From a bacterium (GTDB lineage Bacteria > Armatimonadota > Chthonomonadetes > Chthonomonadales > Chthonomonadaceae), in the NCBI GenBank assembly GCA_021777995.1, contig JAJYCW010000027.1:1-36512 (forward strand): a DNA stretch of 36,512 nucleotides. The letters run 5' to 3'. The notes beneath the pieces were generated by a model. It did not search any database and had not been told where the DNA came from. It saw nothing but the letters and a program-made list of their open reading frames with translations. Below, piece by piece: positions 1 through 6,371 of this stretch; the first letter of the stretch is position 1, and each line of letters opens with the position of its first letter. The translations under genes and the position numbers were made by a program.

Positions 1-410
1 GGTTGCCGGTTGGGTTGTCTTGCTTACCCCCTGCACATACTGCATCCCCATAAACGCGTCGTAAACGTTACTGCTCAACACACCCCCGCTCGCCCCCGTA
101 ATCACGCCGAACACTCCCAGCGGATCCTCGTGGTGGTACTCGTCACCCGTGCTGCTCTTGCGGCGTATCAGCATACTGCTGCACCCGCCACCAGCCCGAA
201 GGTACTGCGCGTTCGTCGTCCACGTGCCGCCAGTGAGGTCGCTGCCCTGCTCCACCAGCTCGCCAGCACCGCACGCAACGCCGCAGGGATACCAGGTCCA
301 CGCGTTGTTGGCGATGTCCTTTGACCAGCGGCGGTTGCCATCGGCTCCGTATGCGTACTGGTAGGCGAGCGCCCCACTATGCGATATGCAACATTACGGG
401 TATTCACCAT
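1..410 (-). pseudogene. Rhs/YD-repeat C-terminal junction, copy 1 (fragment, runs off the left edge)
   Basis: Read on the minus strand, bases 360 to 1 encode an Rhs-type segment with YQYAYGADGNRRW, then WTWYPCGVACGAG, a DPLG core-boundary motif and YDAFMGMQYVQGVS. Bases 1-300 are nearly identical to 1777-2076, so this is a second copy of the same junction. In this frame a TAA stop lies just upstream, near 395. The ATG at 410 is in another frame, which points to a frameshift or truncation near 375-390. No Rhs core repeats precede it. The C-terminal tip lies outside the window, so its toxin type is unknown. Rhs proteins normally carry variable toxin tips after this boundary. Confidence 0.7.
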
Positions 411-437
411 TTGACCTAATACATGCCGGTCAACGCA

Positions 438-1193
438 TTAGATATGTAACAGGTGACTCTCTTCTGCGCGAGCCTGTATCGCCTGAGCGAGCTCGAGCAT
501 TTCTTTCTTGATAGGCTTCGCAGTTGTGAGACCGGTATTTCGGGCAATTTTGACGGTTTCTTGATTGCCAAACTTCCGCAATGCCCTCAGGGTCAAAGTA
601 ACGGTTTGAGGATCAAATTTGCGAAACGAAGATGCTTTCATCCTTTTTAATAGTTTATTAAGTTGCTCAACTCCTTTCGGGCCAATATCGTCAATATCGG
701 AACGCAAGCTGTCTAACAGCGCCTTCTTTACGGCGAGGTGAATGTCGGGTTCGTCGGTAATCCAAGAAACGTCACACATAAAGGTAGTGTAATATTGAGT
801 AGGATAATCGTAGCCGAGCGCCAACAATGTACCAAGTGTTTCAGCTATTGGATTTTCTAATAGCACGTCAATTTTGTGCCTCAAATCGAAATTGCGAATA
901 GTACGTAAATGGTCTTTACGATGAATTTTCATCATGGTTGCCATGAACATCCATACAAACGTGAGACCATACATGAACGTACCGAAAGCAAACTGATATT
1001 TATAAGGCACGTCGACTAGCCCAAACACTGGCAACAATAGTACAGGGACACTAGTTAGCCATACCAAACCGCAAAGGATTGAATAACGAACGAAAAACGC
1101 GTTGTCGCGCTGTTCAGCTGCGGTAAAGTTCATGGTTCGTTCTATAGCACGAGAGATCCTAGTTAGCGACGTACGATCGACGCTCTGTTCCAC
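438..1193 (-). CDS. Two-TM membrane protein, candidate immunity partner of the adjacent Rhs tip
   Basis: 251 aa with a GTG start at 1193, preceded by GAGGAG six bases upstream, so translation from here is well supported. Two hydrophobic segments lie at about residues 34-57 and 68-88, and the remaining 160 residues are soluble, charged and mostly helical. I do not recognise the family. It follows the Rhs tip of 1327-2115 on the same strand after about 130 bases and precedes the next Rhs junction copy. That is where an immunity gene sits in Rhs and CDI loci. The tip is itself strongly hydrophobic, so a membrane-resident immunity protein would fit, but this is inference from position and topology only. 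The gene looks more AT-rich than the flanking Rhs segments, consistent with a separately acquired cassette. Confidence 0.6.
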   Translation of the reverse strand: MEQSVDRTSLTRISRAIERTMNFTAAEQRDNAFFVRYSILCGLVWLTSVPVLLLPVFGLVDVPYKYQFAFGTFMYGLTFVWMFMATMMKIHRKDHLRTIRNFDLRHKIDVLLENPIAETLGTLLALGYDYPTQYYTTFMCDVSWITDEPDIHLAVKKALLDSLRSDIDDIGPKGVEQLNKLLKRMKASSFRKFDPQTVTLTLRALRKFGNQETVKIARNTGLTTAKPIKKEMLELAQAIQARAEESHLLHI

Positions 1194-1326
1194 GTTTTGC
1201 TCCTCGCCAGTGCCGACGTTGTGGATGTAGCAGTCTGTTCGGCAACGTAATTCTGATAGAATTTCAAAGTGCCATTCAAACCACTACATCAACGTTCCCT
1301 ACGGCAGGTGCTGGGTTAGTAGGTGC

Positions 1327-2115
1327 TTACACCGCTAGATTGGAAATTCCACCACCCTGTTTGCCAACAGTATTGCCGATGGTGCATACAATTAGCATTT
1401 CGGGCATTGATCGCGTGGTCACAAGCAAATATCGAAATAACGCCCCCCCTATGCCAATAGCAAGACATGCAACGCAAGCTGGCGCGGTAATGGGTCCTCC
1501 CGAACAAACTAGCGTGCATACTCCAGCTACGCCTCCGCCGCCAAGTAGTTCAGAAATCTTGGAGCATAGGTAGTTAAGCCCACTATTCATACAGTTGTGA
1601 TAGAGCGCGTCGCATTGTTTGTCATCATGTGGACCTCGCGACGGTTGTTTTTTGCATGGATGCTTCTTTACGGGTACTGCAACGTGGCCCATCACCTGGA
1701 AGCCGCGGCTGGGTACCACCAACCCACGACCACCGCTGCCGGTGAGGAGGCTCGGCTCGCTGAGCGCGGACTGGCAGGTTGCCGGTTGGGTTGTCTTGCT
1801 TACCCCCTGCACATACTGCATCCCCATAAACGCGTCGTAAACGCTACTGCTCAGCACCGCACCGCTTGCCCCCGTAATCACCCCGAACGCTCCAAGCGGA
1901 TCCTCGTGGTGGTACTCGTCATCCGTGCTGCTCTTGCGGCGTATCAGCATGCTGCTGCAGCCGCCACCTGCCCGAAGGTACTGCGCGTTCGTCGTCCACG
2001 TACCGCCAGTGAGGTCGCTGCCCTGCTCCACCAGCTCGCCAGCACCGCACGCAACGCCGCAGGGATACCAGGTCCACTTGTTTGAATAAAGGCTGTATTT
2101 TAGAAAGCGGCTCAA
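1327..2115 (-). CDS. Orphan Rhs C-terminus with Cys-rich hydrophobic tip, copy 2
   Basis: 262 aa; the start would be TTG, overlapping the stop of the upstream gene as TTGA. Residues 15-150 are the Rhs junction shared with the copies at 1-410 and 4202-4800, including WTWYPCGVACGAG, a DPLG boundary motif, YDAFMGMQYVQ and a Gly-rich linker ending near KKHPCK. After this linker the sequence is unique. Residues from about 155 carry many cysteines and a long hydrophobic stretch, with motifs CTLVC and CVACLAIGIGGALF. This resembles a membrane-active toxin tip, but I cannot name a family. No N-terminal Rhs core or secretion signal is present, so it is an orphan or displaced C-terminal module that may not be expressed unless recombined onto a core gene. 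Confidence 0.6.
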   Translation of the reverse strand: MSRFLKYSLYSNKWTWYPCGVACGAGELVEQGSDLTGGTWTTNAQYLRAGGGCSSMLIRRKSSTDDEYHHEDPLGAFGVITGASGAVLSSSVYDAFMGMQYVQGVSKTTQPATCQSALSEPSLLTGSGGRGLVVPSRGFQVMGHVAVPVKKHPCKKQPSRGPHDDKQCDALYHNCMNSGLNYLCSKISELLGGGGVAGVCTLVCSGGPITAPACVACLAIGIGGALFRYLLVTTRSMPEMLIVCTIGNTVGKQGGGISNLAV

Positions 2116-2834
2116 CGGTGCGACGGTGCTTCATCCCGCGAAGTGGGGCCCTGGACAGGGCCTGTATGTGATGCTTTGGCACTCTTCAATTTGGAGATTG
2201 CGCTTCGTAGTCTCGCCTCAGACGTATCCCACGAGTAATCGGCATCGTGTTGAGGAGAGTACTTAGGCAATAATGCCTTGACCTCTGGTAGTGCCTGATA
2301 ATAATGTAGGTTAGCGAACATTTCGGCAATACACACTGGCAACGGATGATCGGTACCGGTCGGCAGGGTCGGTAAGATTTGCGCTACCTCGGTACAGATA
2401 ACATATTGCTGCTCACTTGTTAAGCGTGCGCGATCGACGCAACCAACCATACAGTCTAGTCGCTCACAGTAGTGCCCAACGGTCATCCCACGTACAGTAC
2501 GCATTTCCTTCATTATCCACTGAACCTGTTGCATAGTGTACTGAGGCAACCGGGCATCTGAGATACCGCCCTGCTCATTGTAAATCGCGCGATAGGCATT
2601 TGAAAACTGGGCAAATGAACCTGGGTAAAGCAGGCGAGCTTGTATGTTGATCATATGTACACGCGCGTGAATTAGGTACGCAGTAGAACCGGGTACAAGT
2701 TGATTGGATGTGGGATGAACGGATTGCCCGAAACACGTTCTCATGGCCCCTAGGACCAAGAGAACCAACAAGGCGGGTACCCTTGTGGAGTGTATATTCT
2801 TCCTGCAGCGAGTTAATTTTAATAGCATAGACAT
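2112..2834 (-). CDS. Secreted protein of unknown function
   Basis: The open frame extends up to 2909, but I start it at the ATG at 2834. That start has GAAAGGA upstream and places a good Sec signal peptide at the N-terminus: basic residues, then PALLVLLVLGAM, cleavage near CFGQS. The product is about 240 aa. The mature part is helical, with several cysteines (YCERLDCMVGCVDRAR) that may form disulfides outside the membrane. No family is recognised. It lies between a secreted propeller gene and an Rhs tip on the same strand, and its TGA overlaps the TTG of that tip. A perfect 16-bp inverted repeat sits immediately upstream of its ribosome binding site. It could be an accessory or immunity partner of the copy-3 Rhs tip, but only its position suggests this. 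Confidence 0.6.
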   Translation of the reverse strand: MSMLLKLTRCRKNIHSTRVPALLVLLVLGAMRTCFGQSVHPTSNQLVPGSTAYLIHARVHMINIQARLLYPGSFAQFSNAYRAIYNEQGGISDARLPQYTMQQVQWIMKEMRTVRGMTVGHYCERLDCMVGCVDRARLTSEQQYVICTEVAQILPTLPTGTDHPLPVCIAEMFANLHYYQALPEVKALLPKYSPQHDADYSWDTSEARLRSAISKLKSAKASHTGPVQGPTSRDEAPSHR

Positions 2835-2854
2835 TCTAGCCGTGTTCCTTTCAC

Positions 2855-2911
2855 ATTTGGTCGTTGTAACCGGGGACATTTTTCCATCGACCGGCGTTAC
2901 AACGACCAAAT
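2855..2911. repeat. Perfect 16-bp inverted repeat just upstream of a ribosome binding site
   Basis: Arms 2855-2870 (ATTTGGTCGTTGTAAC) and 2896-2911 are exact reverse complements separated by 25 bases. In the minus-strand transcript this makes a long hairpin ending about four bases before the GAAAGGA of the gene starting at 2834. It has no U-tract, so it is not a typical intrinsic terminator. It could be an operator, a translational control hairpin, or the ends of a small excised element. Confidence 0.75.
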
Positions 2912-2982
2912 AGATCGCAGTTATTCTCTAAAAGTCCTCGCCAGGTTTGGGCGGATCATCACGCGCATATGTGAATACTGAG

Positions 2983-4068
2983 CTATCGGTGAGGTAGGTT
3001 ATGAATGTGCACTGTTCTGATGCGCAGCGAGCGCATGTCGAGTCTGGTCACGGTGCCGTTTACTTCCAGTCCGTAGAATGCATTACCATCACTGGTAATC
3101 ATTCCGCTGGCATACTCTCCCTGTGGCAGCCGTATTACCCTAATCAAGGTACCGTCATTCAAATTGAATAGGGTCAGCCGACCTGTTTGCCGCAGAACCG
3201 CAACAAGATTTGCCGACTGCGATACACCAATATACGGGGCACTGTAGCGCACCGAAATCGTCCATTTTCGGTGCCAGCCGTGCTGCCCGAAGGATTTAAT
3301 CGTAGTACCGGTGTTGGTATTTTGCAGAACCAGTACCATATTATGACTATCAACAGGTATGATCCCGCTTATCAAACCGCCCGAGGTATGAAAATCTCTG
3401 TGGAGGTGAGATGATGGTGGTAGGTAGCCGTACACGTCCGAGCCCTTTGCGATAAGATAGCCCTCGCTTTTGTCCGGAGCAATTCCCCCAAAATAACCTG
3501 GACCAATTTGTGAAATTCGGTTGCGAGTTGCCACCTCATATGTATTCACCTTTACCTGCAATTTGCTTGGATGTCCTGGCATTGGCGTAGCAATTGCGGC
3601 GGTCAGCAATTTGCCGTCGGATGACCAGCACGGAATCGGTGGCATCGACCGCGGGAACTGCTTAAATAAAACAGGTTGAGGTGAACGTGCCTTAAGCAAA
3701 TACAAATTGCCACTCATTGTTCCGTACGCAGCATTTCCACGCGACTTGGCAAACCTGATGTAACCGAAACTAAAGTTCCCCTTAAACCTTACAGTACTCA
3801 CAACAGCACCGCTGCGGGTATTTACGAATTGTATTTCGGTACCGAAGTTGAGCGGATTGCACTTTAACGTGCATATTACCAGCGGATTAGCCGTCAACGC
3901 GATGCCGTAATAAAGTGGCTGAGCCCGTTTTTCTATTGTAAGTTGCGTTGTTCGATCCCCGCTACCCGCGGCACGCAAAGGTGCACCACTGGCGGGAGCT
4001 GAAGTGACGAACGAAATTAGTCCGAATGCAGCAAATCCCATTATCCCACTACAGTGTAGTATTCCCAT
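2983..4068 (-). CDS. Secreted WD40-like beta-propeller protein
   Basis: 361 aa. The ATG at 4068 has AAGGAGG six to seven bases upstream, which fixes the start. The N-terminus is a signal peptide (hydrophobic MGFAAFGLISFVTSAPASGA). The rest is a run of beta-strand-rich repeats of about 40-50 residues, with motifs such as CWSSDGKLLTAAIA, YIGVSQSANLVAVLRQTGRL and GMITSDGNAFYGLEVNGTV, as in YVTN/WD40-type propellers that fold outside the cytoplasm. No catalytic residues are evident, so a binding role is likely. It is the first gene after the copy-3 Rhs tip on the same strand, which could make it an accessory of that cassette. Propellers of this type also occur independently as exported lipid-free proteins. 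The family assignment is by fold pattern only. Confidence 0.65.
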   Translation of the reverse strand: MGILHCSGIMGFAAFGLISFVTSAPASGAPLRAAGSGDRTTQLTIEKRAQPLYYGIALTANPLVICTLKCNPLNFGTEIQFVNTRSGAVVSTVRFKGNFSFGYIRFAKSRGNAAYGTMSGNLYLLKARSPQPVLFKQFPRSMPPIPCWSSDGKLLTAAIATPMPGHPSKLQVKVNTYEVATRNRISQIGPGYFGGIAPDKSEGYLIAKGSDVYGYLPPSSHLHRDFHTSGGLISGIIPVDSHNMVLVLQNTNTGTTIKSFGQHGWHRKWTISVRYSAPYIGVSQSANLVAVLRQTGRLTLFNLNDGTLIRVIRLPQGEYASGMITSDGNAFYGLEVNGTVTRLDMRSLRIRTVHIHNLPHR

Positions 4069-4201
4069 AATAATCCTCCTTGTCGGTTCCTATTACCAAT
4101 TTCACTCGTTGCCTATTGGAGCCATGGTATCGATATGGATCCACAGCTTTTACCAGTATTGGGAACCCACAGGTTAAGGGTAGCCGGGCAGCCTGCCTCA
4201 C

Positions 4202-4800
4202 TTAGTCCGAAAGGATTTGGCACCAAAACCCAATTCGAATAGTTGCACCCCAGCGAGACTCCAAAAACGAAATTAGTCGGAGTTCCATGTGAACAATGGT
4301 ACCAACATTGGCCAGGATAGTTATGTTTGTGTGAACCATGATGATGAACAGGCTGACGGTCGTGTGATGACGCACCTGCGCTTGATGATGAACGGAATGA
4401 TGCGCGAGTTTACACGGGTGCTTCTTTACCGGCGCTGGCTTGTTGCCCATCACCTGGAAGCCGCGGTTGGGTACGACTACCACACGCCCGCCGCTGCCGG
4501 TGAGTATGCCTGGCTCGCTGAGCGGCGACTGGCAGGTTGCCGGTTGGGTTGCTTTGCGAGGTGAAGCTCTCGCCTACATACTGTCGTTTGTAAGGCGCAT
4601 CAGAAAAGGCATCGTACACGTAGTTGCGCAGTACGTTTCCTGATGCGTCAGTAAATACACCGAACACGCCCAGCGGGTCAACGTAATGGTACTCAACATC
4701 CGTGCTGGTCTTACGTCGTATTAGCATGCTGCTGCAGCTACCTGCATTCTGAAGAAAGCCACGGCGTGTTACGCCTTTACCCGCGTTTGGAGACGACGAG
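4202..4800 (-). pseudogene. Orphan Rhs C-terminus, copy 3, frameshifted
   Basis: From about 4760 the minus strand encodes CSSMLIRRKTSTDVEYHY, a DPLGVFGVF boundary motif and YDAF, closely matching copy 2. The matching frame then breaks. Near 4553 one base appears to be missing relative to copy 2 (AAAGCAACCC against AAGACAACCC). The continuation GFQVMGNKPAPVKKHPCK is read only in the next frame, which ends at 4202. After KKHPCK the tip is unrelated to that of copy 2. It starts with a His-rich stretch (HHSVHHQAQVRHH), then a hydrophobic segment. The full-length product cannot be made without a frameshift, so it is a pseudogene or a recombination donor. DNA homology to copy 2 starts at about 4418 and runs to about 4760. 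Confidence 0.65.
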
Positions 4801-5193
4801 GCATTCTGTCGCTCTGTCTCCCCAGTTTCTTCTCTTCCGATTGCTCTGAAATGTTTGTCGGCTCTTCGCCGGGCGATGTCTGGTCAACCATCCTTTTTGT
4901 GCCTTCACTTTCTCCACGTCATAGGTGGTAAGAACGAACAGTTAAGAGTGGATGATGTGCAGATAATTAAACCTGCAGAGTTTCTACTGGGGCTGCATGA
5001 ATACAGCCTGCAAACTACGCTAAATTACAAACCGAGGACAGGCAACAACTCACACATTCATTATTACAAATAGTTTTCTAATATACAATCCCCTATTATT
5101 AAAAAATCAATAAATTTACATTGAGATTATCCACCGGAACTATCACCCCCATGAAAGCACGCTGCGCTGCCGTCCACGGCATCCAACCCGCCG
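4801..5193. other. Non-coding stretch between Rhs copy 3 and repeat block
   Basis: There is no convincing gene here. The minus frame upstream of the Rhs homology stays open to about 4860 but resembles nothing I know. Bases 5070-5130 are very AT-rich and could hold a minus-strand promoter for the Rhs cassette, but no clear pair of -35 and -10 boxes stands out. Confidence 0.4.
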
Positions 5194-5592
5194 CGCTCGC
5201 AGAACCTCACCCCATGACCTGCGGTCATTCCCCTCTCCCTCCCAGTCGCCAGCGCTCCTTCGGGAGAGGGGCACAATGCAGCAACGTCGCATACTGTTCG
5301 CCCACCACAAACCCCTCTGCACCCCTCGCTGGCAGAACCTCACCCCATGACCTGCGGTCATTCCCCTCTCCCTCCCAGTCGCTACCGCTCCTTCGGGAGA
5401 GGGGCACAATGCCGCAACGTCGCTCACCGTGCGCAGCGCCAACAAGCTGTTGAACTTGCGCACTCTGCACCCCTCGCTCAACGAGCACAGCGAGTGCCCG
5501 GGAGAGGGGTGGGCGCGACAGCGACCGGGGTGAGGTCACGCCACGTGAGCAGCACCATTAAGCTGTTGAACCTAAGCGCACGCTGGACCCCC
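5194..5592. repeat. Composite intergenic repeat, block 1 (units A1, A2, B1)
   Basis: Unit A begins AGAACCTCACCCCATGACC and contains a hairpin, CCCCTCTCCC pairing with GGGAGAGGGG around TCCTTC. Copies start near 5195 and 5326, 131 bp apart. Unit B (about 5475-5560) starts CGCTCAACGAGCACAGCGAG, has another GGGAGAGGGG, and ends in GGGGTGAGGT, which is complementary to the ACCTCACCCC of unit A. Long A-to-B pairing is therefore possible. Accidental reading frames run through it on both strands, but they are repeat translations. Confidence 0.85.
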
Positions 5593-5957
5593 TCGCTCGC
5601 AGAACCTCACCCCATGACCTGCGGTCATTCCCCTCTCCCTCCCAGTCGCTAGCGCTCCTTCGGGAGAGGGGCGCAATGCCGCAACCTCGCTTACTTTTCG
5701 CCAACGACAAACCCCTCTGCACCCCTCGCTTGCCGAACCTCACCCCATGACCTGCGGTCATTCCCCTCTCCCTCCCAGTCACTGGCGCTCCTTCGGGAGA
5801 AGGGCACAATGCCGCAACGGTGCTCACTGTTCGCCCACAACAAACCCCTCTGCTACCCCTCGCTCAACGAGCACAGCGAGTGCCCGGGAGAGGGGTGGGC
5901 GCGACAGCGGCCGGGGTGAGGTCACGCCACGTGAGCAGCGCCAACAAGCTGCTGAAC
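5593..5957. repeat. Composite intergenic repeat, block 2 (units A3, A4, B2)
   Basis: This is a near-exact second copy of block 1. A3 and A4 start near 5593 and 5726, each 400 bp after A1 and A2, and B2 starts at 5861, 386 bp after B1. The A-A-B order and orientation are preserved, so the whole unit was duplicated in tandem. The spacers keep short shared strings such as CAACAAACCCCTCTGC. It resembles the dispersed REP/BIME-like repeats seen between genes in many genomes. There is no mobile gene and no CRISPR-like regularity. Confidence 0.85.
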
Positions 5958-5975
5958 CAATCCGCTGTTTCGCAT

Positions 5976-6371
5976 CTATGCCAGTTCATATAACGTGATA
6001 ACCAGATCGCGTGCTGCTGCTCGGAACTCGAACAGAGCGCCGAGGTGATCGCGGGAGAGCGTAAAGCGTGGCTGATGCGTAACACGCCGTAGTATCCTCT
6101 GATCCTCATCGGCTTCGATGATATTGTTCACCAGATCAATACAGTCTTGCAACGAGGCGATATCATCGTACGTTGAGCCAGCATTGACGGCGTGGTTCCC
6201 GCTTTTTTTGTAGTTAACTATCTCTGCGGTAAGCTCTCTTAAAAATGCACCATCCACTACGTATGGCTCACTACGTCTGAGGGTGAGCAGACATCCTTCT
6301 TTAACGAACGTGCCCACAGGGCTGGCAAACAGGCTGTACTGCTCTACCACACTTAGGCGCGCGCGTTTCAT
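5976..6371 (-). CDS. Small protein of unknown function, partner of the SNF2 helicase
   Basis: 131 aa. Its ATG overlaps the helicase stop codon as ATGA (6368-6371), so the two are translationally coupled and form one operon. The sequence is soluble, without signal peptide or membrane segments, and alternates helix and strand. Features include LFASPVGTFVKEG near the N-terminus, an acidic patch NNIIEADEDQRI in the middle and a hydrophobic C-terminus (RDLVITLYELA). No family is recognised. The tight coupling suggests a subunit or regulator of the helicase. It ends about 20 bases before the intergenic repeat block. Confidence 0.65.
   Translation of the reverse strand: MKRARLSVVEQYSLFASPVGTFVKEGCLLTLRRSEPYVVDGAFLRELTAEIVNYKKSGNHAVNAGSTYDDIASLQDCIDLVNNIIEADEDQRILRRVTHQPRFTLSRDHLGALFEFRAAARDLVITLYELA

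Noticed and set aside
4855-5073. Plus-strand ORF of 72 aa
   Set aside because: No ribosome site, no recognisable sequence, and it sits in degraded intergenic DNA.
5121-5652. Open frames on both strands through the repeat block
   Set aside because: They translate the A and B repeat units, have no ribosome sites, and their peptides repeat with the DNA. They are not genes.
5194-5957. Possible CRISPR array
   Set aside because: The repeats are long, hairpin-bearing and irregularly spaced, without uniform spacers or cas genes.
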